Of a stretch of DNA of 64,000 nt, positions 8,214-16,109 are shown one piece after another. Numbering within the stretch: the first letter of the stretch is position 1; the number at the start of each line of letters is the position of its first letter. The notes beneath the pieces are model-generated. The model saw nothing but the letters and a program-made list of their open reading frames with translations, did not search any database and was not told the origin of the DNA. The stretch comes from S015-6 sp964384945 (GTDB lineage: Bacteria; Desulfobacterota; DSWW01), in NCBI GenBank assembly GCA_964384945.1, contig CAYLMK010000001.1, forward strand, positions 372,001-436,000. The letters are read 5' to 3'. The translations under genes were made by a program, and so were the position numbers.

Positions 8214-9365
8214 ATGAGACATTTGCTGGAACCACAGGGGGGTCAAACCGGGTGCGACAGGAGTGAAGGCGGCCCCGTTCGGGCCGTCAGGTTGCGGACA
8301 GCCAGTGCCCGGCGCATTGCCGTCGTTGTCGGGGTCCTCCTCGCCTGGGCCGCAGCGCCGCAGGTGTTCGGCGACCTCGCCCAGGCCGCGTCAAAGGATG
8401 CGGGGGGAAACGCCCCGGGCGAATGGGGCGCCCTTGAATTCCTCGGGCAGAGCATCCCGCCGGGGCAGGCGAAGAAAATGCCGTTTGCACCGATGAGAAC
8501 CTTTGCAAGCGCATTTCTCGACACGATGGTGCTCGTCGTACGCGGCGCTCGACCCGGTCCTACCCTGTGTGTCATCGCGGGCATACATGGAGACGAACTC
8601 AACGGCGTCGAGATCGCCAACCGCGTCTTCTCCGACACACCGCCGGAAAAACTCTCCGGCACGCTGATCATCATTCCCATGGTCAACGCTGCCGGGATTC
8701 GCAGTGGCCTGCGCTACCTGCCCGACCGCCGCGATCTCAACCGGTGCTTTCCGGGAAACCCCACCGGCAGTACGGGTTCGCGCCTCGCGAACATCCTCTT
8801 CGAGCGGGTGATCCGGGGATCGGACGCGCTCATCGACTTGCACACCGGCTCGGGCAATCGGACCAACCTGCCCCAGATCCGGACGGACATGGAGAATCCG
8901 GCCGCCCTCCATCTGGCCGAGAGCTTCGGGATCGGGGTCGTGCTGCACGGGACCGGACCCAAGGGCAGCCTGCGACGGGCGGCCCTGGACATCGGCATAC
9001 CTGCGATCATCTACGAGGCGGGAGAACCCCTGCGCTTTCAGGAGGAGGAGATCGCCACGGGCACCCGGGGAGTGCGCAACGTAATGGCCGGTCTCGGCAT
9101 GGTGCAGGGGGAGGAAAGGACCAAGCCGCGGGCCCAGGTGTATCGCAAGACCCGTTGGGTGCGGGCGGCCAAGCAAGGCGGGATCTTCCTCACCTCGCGG
9201 GCTCTCGGTGAGCCCGTGTCAAAGGGAGATCTTCTCGGCATCGTCAAAGATCCCGTGACCGGGGAGACCGAGGAGGTCCTCGCGCCTGTAGACGGCAGGC
9301 TCATCGGCATGGCTAATCCGCAGATCGTGCTGCCCGGTTACGGCCTGTTTCATCTCGGTCTTTGA
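8214..9365 (+). CDS. Succinylglutamate desuccinylase/aspartoacylase-like (M14) deacylase, probably exported
   Basis: 383 residues. The zinc site of the AstE/AspA branch of M14 carboxypeptidases is visible: HGDE (about residue 125) supplies His and Glu, and LIDLHTGSGN (about residue 205) supplies the second His; PDRRDLNRCFPG is the substrate-loop Arg/Asn motif of the family. A C-terminal beta domain (about residues 300-383) with a KGDLLGIV...EVLAPVDG pattern resembles a biotinyl-like barrel fused to these enzymes. The first ~60 residues contain a hydrophobic stretch (IAVVVGVLLAWAAA) suggesting export or membrane anchoring, unlike the cytosolic E. coli AstE. These enzymes hydrolyse N-acyl amino acids; the substrate here is unknown. 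Confidence 0.85.
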   Translation: MRHLLEPQGGQTGCDRSEGGPVRAVRLRTASARRIAVVVGVLLAWAAAPQVFGDLAQAASKDAGGNAPGEWGALEFLGQSIPPGQAKKMPFAPMRTFASAFLDTMVLVVRGARPGPTLCVIAGIHGDELNGVEIANRVFSDTPPEKLSGTLIIIPMVNAAGIRSGLRYLPDRRDLNRCFPGNPTGSTGSRLANILFERVIRGSDALIDLHTGSGNRTNLPQIRTDMENPAALHLAESFGIGVVLHGTGPKGSLRRAALDIGIPAIIYEAGEPLRFQEEEIATGTRGVRNVMAGLGMVQGEERTKPRAQVYRKTRWVRAAKQGGIFLTSRALGEPVSKGDLLGIVKDPVTGETEEVLAPVDGRLIGMANPQIVLPGYGLFHLGL

Positions 9366-9485
9366 TACGACGGGACAAACCCCTGCGATTGACAGCGGGC
9401 CGGCCATGAGGTAGCGTCGTAGTTGTCGGTTGTCGGACCTCCCGGCTAGCTTTGGCGCGTGTCTCGCTTCGGGGTTCCTTCGGTC

Positions 9486-10463
9486 ATGATCCGCACCTTC
9501 TTCTTCCTGACGGCCCTCTGGACTTGCCTTGCCCTGCTGGGGGCCGGCTGTGCCAGGGTGGAAAGGGCCCCCGAGCCCATGCCGATGCCGGCATCGGCGG
9601 AGCAGCAGCGCGAAGCCCAGCAGGCGGCCATGGCTCCCGAGGCCAAGATCTACAAGCGAAAGGTCGCGATCGGGCGCTTCAGCAACGAATCGATTTACGG
9701 GCGCGGGCTCCTGCTGGACACGGACCTGGACCCCCTGGGCAAGCAGGCCTCGGACATCCTCGCAACCCTGCTCGAGCGCTCGAACCGATTCCTGGTGTTC
9801 GAGCGGCCGGATCTCGTCAAGATAGAGCGCGAGCAGGCCCTCGTCGGCGAGGGAAACCTGGTCGGGGTGGACGCCCTCATCCTCGGCTCCATCACCGAGT
9901 TCGGCCGCACGACCGAGGGGAAGTCGGGCTTTCTCAGCTCGACGAAGCGGCAGCGCGTGAGGTCCGTGGTGAATTTGCGGCTTGTCGAGGTATCGACCGG
10001 CCGCGTCTTTTTCGCCGCTGACGGCGTGGGGGAGGCGATCACCGAGACGGGTGAAATCGCAGGGTTCGGCTCCAAGGCCGAGTACGATGCCACGCTCAAC
10101 GAGAAGGCGATCACGGCGGCCATCGGGGAGGTTCTCGACGAGTTGATTCGACAGTTGGAGGCCCGCCCGTGGCGCACCTATCTGCTGGCTATCGAGGAGG
10201 GTCTCGTCTATGTGAGCGGGGCTCAACGCCAGGGGCTGAAGGTCGGGGATGAACTGGCGGTCATGAGGGCCGGCAAGACGGTCGTCTCCCGGCAGACCGG
10301 TCTGCCGATCGAGTTGCCGGGCACCGAGATCGCGCGCCTCGTTGTCAAGTCTCAATTCGGTGACAACGAGGCGAACGAAGGATCCATCTGTGAAGTCGTC
10401 TCCGGCTCTCTGGACGGCATCGAATTGAGCGAGGTGTATGTCATCGAAGGCCATGAACAATGA
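9486..10463 (+). CDS. CsgG/HfaB family outer-membrane lipoprotein
   Basis: 325 residues from the ATG at 9486; a GTG-initiated frame from 9459 only adds nine residues. The N-terminus is a lipoprotein signal ending LLGAGC. After a Pro/Met/Gln-rich linker the CsgG core follows: KVAIGRFSNES, a LGKQASDILATLLERSNRFLVFER segment, GVDALILGSITEFGR, then VNLRLVEVSTGRVFFA. CsgG proteins form nonameric secretion pores in curli systems, but in many bacteria CsgG-like lipoproteins sit with DUF4810 and DUF799 lipoproteins, as here, without curli subunits. No csgA/B/E/F-like gene is nearby. The next gene overlaps its 3' end. A C-terminal ~100-residue extension (about 225-325) is SH3-like in pattern (GLVYVSGAQRQGLKVGDEL). 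Confidence 0.85.
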   Translation: MIRTFFFLTALWTCLALLGAGCARVERAPEPMPMPASAEQQREAQQAAMAPEAKIYKRKVAIGRFSNESIYGRGLLLDTDLDPLGKQASDILATLLERSNRFLVFERPDLVKIEREQALVGEGNLVGVDALILGSITEFGRTTEGKSGFLSSTKRQRVRSVVNLRLVEVSTGRVFFAADGVGEAITETGEIAGFGSKAEYDATLNEKAITAAIGEVLDELIRQLEARPWRTYLLAIEEGLVYVSGAQRQGLKVGDELAVMRAGKTVVSRQTGLPIELPGTEIARLVVKSQFGDNEANEGSICEVVSGSLDGIELSEVYVIEGHEQ

Positions 10464-10791
10464 TCATGTGATCTTGCGGAGGCTTGCCCTCGCGATCGGG
10501 ATCCTCTTGACGGTCTCGGTCGCGAGCGGATGCTCTACTCCCCAGACGAGCGTGAGGGCGACGGAAGAGAATCCGTCTCTGGTATTCGCCGGCGCCCCGG
10601 AGAATGCGATCGTGCGGGTGGACGGCATCGAGGCAGGACTCGCCGCCGACTATTCCGGAGAGCGGTCCCTGAGCGTGCTCCCCGGGCGGCATGTCGTCGA
10701 GGTGATCGCGGACGGGAGGGTGCTGCTGCGAGAGGAGATCTTCCTGGGCGCCGGTTCCATCAAGACGATGAGCTTGAGTGCAGGCGAATGA
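10438..10791 (+). CDS. Small lipoprotein of the CsgG-DUF4810-DUF799 operon
   Basis: 117 residues from ATG 10438, or 112 from ATG 10453; both are plausible (GAGG before the first, GAAGG before the second). The signal peptide ends in VSVASGC, a strong lipobox. The mature part has a PEGA-like beta pattern: an AIVRVDGIEAG strand-turn, then LSVLPGRHVVEVIADGRVLLREEIFLGAG, typical of small surface beta domains. It overlaps the CsgG gene by 26 bp and the DUF4810 gene by 4 bp (ATGA), so it is clearly part of the operon. In most operons of this kind only three genes are present, so this extra lipoprotein is a local addition. Function unknown. Confidence 0.75.
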   Translation: MSSKAMNNDHVILRRLALAIGILLTVSVASGCSTPQTSVRATEENPSLVFAGAPENAIVRVDGIEAGLAADYSGERSLSVLPGRHVVEVIADGRVLLREEIFLGAGSIKTMSLSAGE

Positions 10792-11204
10792 CGAGGCTCC
10801 TGATCGCCTCGGCGGTGATTGCGGCCGCCTGCGCGGCGGGTTGCGCTTACCAGAAGGACCTCTACCACTGGGACTCCTACGAAGACGACCTCTACGCCTC
10901 CTACAAGAATCCGGAAAGATCCAAGCAGTACCACGAGACGCTCCGGCGAATCATCCAGCGGTCCGAGGAGAGGGGCTGGAAGACTCCCCCCGGAATTTAC
11001 GCCGAATACGGCTATTGCCTGTATGTCGAGGGCAAGCTGGACGAAGCGATCGCGTGTTTCGAGAAGGAGCGCTCCCTCTGGCCCGAGTCGGCCGTGCTGA
11101 TGAACACCCTGATCGGCAACGTAGCCAGGATCAAGGGTGACCGCGATGCCGTGCCGCCGGGCGGCGCGGTCGCGGAGCCGGCCCCTGCGGCCTCGGAGGA
11201 CTGA
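10788..11204 (+). CDS. DUF4810 family lipoprotein
   Basis: 138 residues from the ATG at 10788, which overlaps the preceding stop (ATGA). The signal peptide ends in ACAAGC (lipobox). The mature start, YQKDLYHWDSYEDDLYASYKNPE, is the family hallmark (short YxWGxYExxLY-like motif), followed by a TPR-like helical pair (GIYAEYGYCLYVEGKLDEAIACFEKE) and a Pro/Ala-rich tail. DUF4810 proteins accompany CsgG-like and GNA1162/DUF799 lipoproteins. They are thought to form an envelope complex, but their job is not established. Confidence 0.85.
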   Translation: MTRLLIASAVIAAACAAGCAYQKDLYHWDSYEDDLYASYKNPERSKQYHETLRRIIQRSEERGWKTPPGIYAEYGYCLYVEGKLDEAIACFEKERSLWPESAVLMNTLIGNVARIKGDRDAVPPGGAVAEPAPAASED

Positions 11205-11208
11205 CCCG

Positions 11209-11979
11209 GTGAAGGCGCCCTCCAGATGGCTGAGCCAATGGCTCATCGTCTCGTTGAGCCTCGTTTCTTGGGCCTGCACACCGGTCGCCACGATGCATGA
11301 CTACAGCCTCTTTGAGGAAGAGGACCCGAGGTCCATCCTCGTCGTCCCGGTCTTGAACAATTCGCCGGAAGTGGGGGCTTCCGACTATTTCCTCGCCACC
11401 GTGACCGTTCCGCTCGCCGAGCGAGGGTATTATGTGTTTCCCGTGAATCTCACCCGGGCCCTCCTCGCGGACGCCGGACTCGCCGACGCGGGTCTCGTTC
11501 ACAGCGCCGATACAACCCGCATCGGGAAGCTTTTCGGCGCCGATGCCGTGCTCTACGTTACGATTACGCACTGGGAGGCGCAGTACATATTGATTTCGAC
11601 CACAGTGGTTGTGGGGTTCGAATACGAATTGCGCAGCGCGAAAAGCGGCCGGACGCTCTGGAAGACCGCGGAGACGATGACCTACTCCCCCCATTCCACC
11701 TCCAGCGGGAATCCCCTGGCCGATGTGATCGTCAAGGCCGTGGAGGCGGCGGTCACCAAGGCGGCCCCGAACTACATGCCGCTCGCACGTCAGGCAAACT
11801 GGAAGGCAATCGCCGGAATTCACGAGGGGCCGGGCCAGCCGACCAAGGGCGGCTTCCCGATGCTGATCGGTCCCTACCACCCCGGATACCGTACGGATCG
11901 ACAGGGTGTCCCGGCCCAACCGTCCTCGCCCGACCGCCCCGCGACCCCGGCCAAGGGGATGCCGCAGCCTCCTCCTTGA
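11209..11979 (+). CDS. DUF799 (GNA1162-like) lipoprotein
   Basis: 256 residues from a GTG at 11209; GGAGGA lies eight bases upstream and the frame begins right after the DUF4810 stop, so the longer frame (from 11137) is rejected. The signal peptide ends in VSWAC (lipobox). The core reads DYSLFEEEDPRSILVVPVLNNSPEV, then a domain with FGADAVLYVTITHWEAQY and FEYELRSAKSGRTLW, which is the DUF799/GNA1162 pattern. The last ~60 residues are Pro-rich and probably disordered. It is the last gene of the four-gene lipoprotein operon and converges with tamB. Confidence 0.85.
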   Translation: MKAPSRWLSQWLIVSLSLVSWACTPVATMHDYSLFEEEDPRSILVVPVLNNSPEVGASDYFLATVTVPLAERGYYVFPVNLTRALLADAGLADAGLVHSADTTRIGKLFGADAVLYVTITHWEAQYILISTTVVVGFEYELRSAKSGRTLWKTAETMTYSPHSTSSGNPLADVIVKAVEAAVTKAAPNYMPLARQANWKAIAGIHEGPGQPTKGGFPMLIGPYHPGYRTDRQGVPAQPSSPDRPATPAKGMPQPPP

Positions 11980-12036
11980 GAGCCTGTCGTCGGTTCCTCC
12001 GATGCCTTCGCCGGTCAGGAGGACCCCGTACGGGGG

Positions 12037-15000
12037 CTACCGGCTTCCGATGCGAATGCGGAAGTCCAGGCCGAAGCTGCCGTCCGTCCGCTGTGTGGCC
12101 ACCACGCGGAAGGTGTCGGTGAGCAGGTAGCCGATCTGCGCCTCGCTGACCTGCTGTCCGCTCCCGACCGCAAAGACGCCTCTCAGTTCGACCCGCTCGT
12201 TGAATTGTTTTCCCACGACGGTGCGGACCCCCATGTCCCTACCCTCGGTCCGCTCGATCGCGAAGGTGTCAAGGCCGGTCGCGGCCTTCATGTCGTCGCC
12301 GACCAGGTAGGTGATGCCGGAGAGCGCCATTCGCTGCGCCGCCTCTTCCGCATCGCCTTTTTCCGACGCGGAGAATTCGTCCCGGGTCTTGCCCGTGACC
12401 AGGAGCGACATGATGTCCTCGCGTTCCAGGTCGGGCACGGAACTCAACTCGAGCCGGATGCGATCCAGCGGCCCCGCGAACGTGAGGTAGATCGTGTACT
12501 CCCGGGCCATGCCCTGGACCTTGACCATGGATTCGAGCTGGAGGTTCGGGCTTCCGCCTTGGGGGTCGATGAAGGAGAGACTCCCTTGCGTGATGTCGAA
12601 GTCCTTCTTGCTGAACATGACTCTCCCCTCCTCGACCCTCACGATGCCGAGGGGAACGGGGTGCGCCGCCGTGCCCCGGATCTCCATGTCCGTGGAGAGA
12701 ATCACCCTGGCCATGTTGTTCCGGACAATGAGTTCCGGGCCGCTTTGTATGCGCAGGTCCAGCCGCAGGGCCTTCAGGAACGGGTCCGGGGACTGCACGG
12801 TCTCCTGGCCTGGGCGGCTTGGCCGGAGGACCATGCCCAGAACGTCGAAGTCCTCCCCGTACCTCGCCTCGAGGATCCGGATCCTGCCGCTCAGCAAGGC
12901 GTCCTCAAGGTTTCCTCGAAAAACCAAGTTTCCCTGGATCCGTCCGCGAAGGCCCTCGGATAGCCGGACCGGCACCGAATCAAGCGTGAGAGCCACGTCC
13001 TCGAAGGAGAGGGGAGAGAGATTCAGGGCGCCGCTCCCGAGGATCCGCCCGTCGGCCACCCGGGCCGTGAGGAAGTCGAGGGAGATCCGGTTCGACGCGG
13101 CGCGAAGGTCCGCTTCGAGCGCGTCGACCGGGTATCCCAGCCCACCCAGCCTCACCTGGCCCGCCCTTACGCGCAGACTTCCGTCCACCAGCGGTGAGGA
13201 AAGGGAACCCCGGATGACAAGGTCCGCCTCCGCCCGGGCCGTCTCGAACCGAAACCAAGGGATCAGGGACGCAAAGGGCTCCAGGGCGAGGGATCCCTGA
13301 AGAGTCAGGCGGCCCGCCTCTCCGATTACGCCCGCGATCCGCACCGGGGAACCGGCGATCTGAAGCACACATTCATCCTCGAGGATCAGGCTCCCGCCTT
13401 CGAACCTGACCCGCACGGGGCCTTCCAACAAAACAGGGTAATCGCCGGCCCGCAGATCGATCTCGGTCAGCAGGATCTCCCCTTGCCAGCCCTCAAGATC
13501 CCTCAAGGGCCCTGCGACCTCTGCGGAAAGGGTTGCCGTACCCTTCACCCCGTGCACAGGGACCGCCTCCAGGATGGGGCCGACCGGAACGCCCTCCAAG
13601 GATCCGCGAGCGGAGAACGCCTCTTCCTTCAGGCGGATCACGGCCTCAAGGGACCCGAACCCGGTCCTCCCGCTTACGGAAAGCCGATCCTTTTCGTATC
13701 CGAGTTCCGCGTCCAACTCCCCGACCGGGATCCCCTGCACGGCGAGCGACCGGGCCCGGGCCCGAAGCTCGATTCGCGGGGATCGTACGGTGCCTTCGAC
13801 GGTTCCTTCCAGCCGGCCGAACCCCTGCACCGGAATCCCTCGGCTGCCGAACAGGGCCGCGAGGTCCAGATCCGTGGAGCGGATGCTTCCCGCGATCCTT
13901 CCGATGGGAATCTCGCACTGCCCCTCGGCGGAGAGGCTTGCCTCGCCGCTTCGGACATCCATTCGGGGATGCCAGGTTCTCCCGTCCCGGCTCGAGGCCT
14001 CCAGGCCGACACGGTCGACACGGAAGCCGTAGACGGATCCCTCGGTGAAATCGACCTTCAGGTTGCCCCCGGGCCTTTCGACAGGACCGTCCAGATTCAC
14101 GGACATTCGGAGGCTGCCTTCGAGAATATTCTCTTCGGGGGGCCGCCCTTTCGTATCTTCCGCTTTTTCCTCCCCGCTCCCGCCGGCACCTTCCCCGACG
14201 GAGGCGAGCCTGAAGTACCCGTCGGGCAATTCCGCGACGGCCCGGAGGCGGGGGGCCGCAGCGGTGCCGTGGAGCTTGGCCCGGATCCTTACCTGCCCCT
14301 CCCAGTCCTGCAGGGTAGGCAAAAAGGCCTGTGCCGTCTTCTGAAGGTCCTTGAGCGCGAGGAGGGCCTCGGCATCGACCCGAATTTGACCGCCGCTCGT
14401 GAGGGGATAGCTGCCGCCGACGGAAACGGGCCTCCCGTTGGCCTCCAGCGCAGCCTCTCCCCGGACAAGCCCGTCGCCCACCCGCACCCGGATGGCCCGC
14501 GTGGACCGGATGAGAAGATCGGGGAAGGAGCAGACAAGCTCGTCGATCACTCCTTCCCCCTTCCAGGTCTCCTTCCGATTCGCGTTTCCCTGAAAGCCGG
14601 CCTTTCCGGTCACGGACAGGAGCGAGGCCGGCTGCGGCCACTGTTTCGAGAGGAAAGAAAGGTCGAGCTTCCTCGCATGGACATCAAGCTCCGCATTCCC
14701 CTCCTCCAGGCCGATGCGACCTCGGAGACGCAGGGAGGGTTCCGCATGGATCTCGCATTCCACGATCCCGTTGCGCAGCCCGCCAGCGATCGATGCGGCC
14801 TCGGCTGCCTCACGCAGGACCGGAAGCCTTTGCGCCTTTCCGGTCAGGTGCAGTCCACGCTCGGATTGATATCCCCCTTGGGCGGAGAACGCGGCCACGA
14901 GCGGCAGATTGTAAGAGAAGGCATCAAGACGCAACCGGAACGCAAGCTCAGGATCCTCCAGGGTCCCGCCAAGGGTGCCTTCCGCGCGAAGCCCCTGGAT

Positions 15001-16098
15001 TCGAGCAGGCTCCATCCCGTAGGGCCGGAAGAAATCCTCCAGAACCGGAGCCTCCAACCGGAAACCGGCGCTCAGGCCGTCATCGGCAAAGCGCCAGTCT
15101 GCCTTGCCCTGGACGGTCGCCTCGGGCGTCTCGATCTCGACGGATTCCAGGCGAATCCCCTCTTCGGAAAGCCCGCCCCCCAGCCGGGCCTGGATCGGCT
15201 GGCCGAAGACCGGGCCCCTCAGGTCCGCCGTGAGGAGCGCGTCTTTCCCTGCGGCAGCCTGCGCCTTGATCTGTCCGCTCAGGGCCTCGATATCAACTCC
15301 CTCGATGCCGAGCGAGGCAAGAACCCGGCCGAGGGGAAAGGACTCCAGGCGCGCCTCCAGTCCGTACCCCTGATCCTCGATCGCGTAGCTGCCGCTCAGA
15401 AGGACGTGGGCATCCTCCAGGGACATCAGCAACCGGCCCAGATGAACATCGCCTCCCTTCAAGGACATCTGCGCCTCCGTGCGCCCCTCCAGCGGGGGCA
15501 GCCCTTCTTGCGCGAGCCGGAAGAGGCCTTCTGCAAGCCGCACTTCCCCCTCGAGCGGCAGCCCTCGAAAGGCGCCCTCGATCTCAACGGGATCGAGCGC
15601 AAACGACCTGCCCGAGCCAAGGTCTTCAAAACGAACGTGCCCTTGCGTGACGAGGATCTCCCGGATACGCAACGGGGCCAGGAGATGCACCCACGAGGGT
15701 ATGCCTCCCGCCGGTTCCTCGGAAGGCTCGTCCGAGGCCGCCGGCAGATTGAGCCTGCCGTCCGCCGAACGTTCGATCGTGACCCGCGGCCCCTGGAGCC
15801 GCAAGGCGGAAAGCTCGACCCTGCCCAGGAGGAACGCGAAGGGCCGATATTCGATCTCCAGGCCTGTAAGCTCGCAGAAGGCGCCTTGCGGGGTCGCGAT
15901 CCGGACGCCGGAGAGGCCCAGCCTTCCCGGGACGTGGCGGTAACCTTCCACCTCCACCTTGACGGGCAAGTGGGAATTGGCGATCCGGAGTCCCGCCCGG
16001 AAGGCCGCGGGCAGGAAGAGGACCACGGCTGCCAGGATCAGCATCGCAAGGAAGACCGCCGTCAATCCCAGTAGAATCCGTTTCAACCACGCACCCAT
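12037..16098 (-). CDS. tamB: TamB-like translocation and assembly module protein
   Basis: 1353 residues from the ATG at 16098, which has a GAGG ribosome site eight bases upstream inside the 3' end of the Omp85 gene; the open frame continues upstream antisense-free only by chance. One N-terminal membrane helix (LLGLTAVFLAMLILAAVVLFLP) anchors a long, repetitive beta-rich body (AsmA/VPS13-like groove) with repeated strand motifs such as GRIAGSIRS and VEGTVRSPRIELRARA, and ends in the conserved DUF490/TamB C-terminal domain (about 1000-1353), including IRGTAAHPVPLGIVRVEEG, MFSKKDFDITQGSLSF and a terminal DFRIRIGSR. TamB-type proteins bridge the inner and outer membranes and are linked to outer-membrane protein assembly and lipid transport. 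It starts 12 bp after the Omp85 gene, so the pair forms a Tam-like complex. Confidence 0.93.
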   Translation of the reverse strand: MGAWLKRILLGLTAVFLAMLILAAVVLFLPAAFRAGLRIANSHLPVKVEVEGYRHVPGRLGLSGVRIATPQGAFCELTGLEIEYRPFAFLLGRVELSALRLQGPRVTIERSADGRLNLPAASDEPSEEPAGGIPSWVHLLAPLRIREILVTQGHVRFEDLGSGRSFALDPVEIEGAFRGLPLEGEVRLAEGLFRLAQEGLPPLEGRTEAQMSLKGGDVHLGRLLMSLEDAHVLLSGSYAIEDQGYGLEARLESFPLGRVLASLGIEGVDIEALSGQIKAQAAAGKDALLTADLRGPVFGQPIQARLGGGLSEEGIRLESVEIETPEATVQGKADWRFADDGLSAGFRLEAPVLEDFFRPYGMEPARIQGLRAEGTLGGTLEDPELAFRLRLDAFSYNLPLVAAFSAQGGYQSERGLHLTGKAQRLPVLREAAEAASIAGGLRNGIVECEIHAEPSLRLRGRIGLEEGNAELDVHARKLDLSFLSKQWPQPASLLSVTGKAGFQGNANRKETWKGEGVIDELVCSFPDLLIRSTRAIRVRVGDGLVRGEAALEANGRPVSVGGSYPLTSGGQIRVDAEALLALKDLQKTAQAFLPTLQDWEGQVRIRAKLHGTAAAPRLRAVAELPDGYFRLASVGEGAGGSGEEKAEDTKGRPPEENILEGSLRMSVNLDGPVERPGGNLKVDFTEGSVYGFRVDRVGLEASSRDGRTWHPRMDVRSGEASLSAEGQCEIPIGRIAGSIRSTDLDLAALFGSRGIPVQGFGRLEGTVEGTVRSPRIELRARARSLAVQGIPVGELDAELGYEKDRLSVSGRTGFGSLEAVIRLKEEAFSARGSLEGVPVGPILEAVPVHGVKGTATLSAEVAGPLRDLEGWQGEILLTEIDLRAGDYPVLLEGPVRVRFEGGSLILEDECVLQIAGSPVRIAGVIGEAGRLTLQGSLALEPFASLIPWFRFETARAEADLVIRGSLSSPLVDGSLRVRAGQVRLGGLGYPVDALEADLRAASNRISLDFLTARVADGRILGSGALNLSPLSFEDVALTLDSVPVRLSEGLRGRIQGNLVFRGNLEDALLSGRIRILEARYGEDFDVLGMVLRPSRPGQETVQSPDPFLKALRLDLRIQSGPELIVRNNMARVILSTDMEIRGTAAHPVPLGIVRVEEGRVMFSKKDFDITQGSLSFIDPQGGSPNLQLESMVKVQGMAREYTIYLTFAGPLDRIRLELSSVPDLEREDIMSLLVTGKTRDEFSASEKGDAEEAAQRMALSGITYLVGDDMKAATGLDTFAIERTEGRDMGVRTVVGKQFNERVELRGVFAVGSGQQVSEAQIGYLLTDTFRVVATQRTDGSFGLDFRIRIGSR

Positions 16099-16109
16099 CA
16101 AAGCGGCCT

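Noticed and set aside
12024..12035. Perfect palindrome CCCCGTACGGGG between the DUF799 gene and tamB
   Set aside because: Twelve bases in GC-rich DNA with no loop or U-tract; not a convincing terminator or operator, though it lies between convergent genes.
13483..16074. A long open frame of 863 codons on the plus strand opposite tamB
   Set aside because: High-GC genes leave long open antisense frames. The peptide is rich in Gly, Arg and Pro, with no domain, no signal and no ribosome site; the minus-strand TamB reading explains the region.
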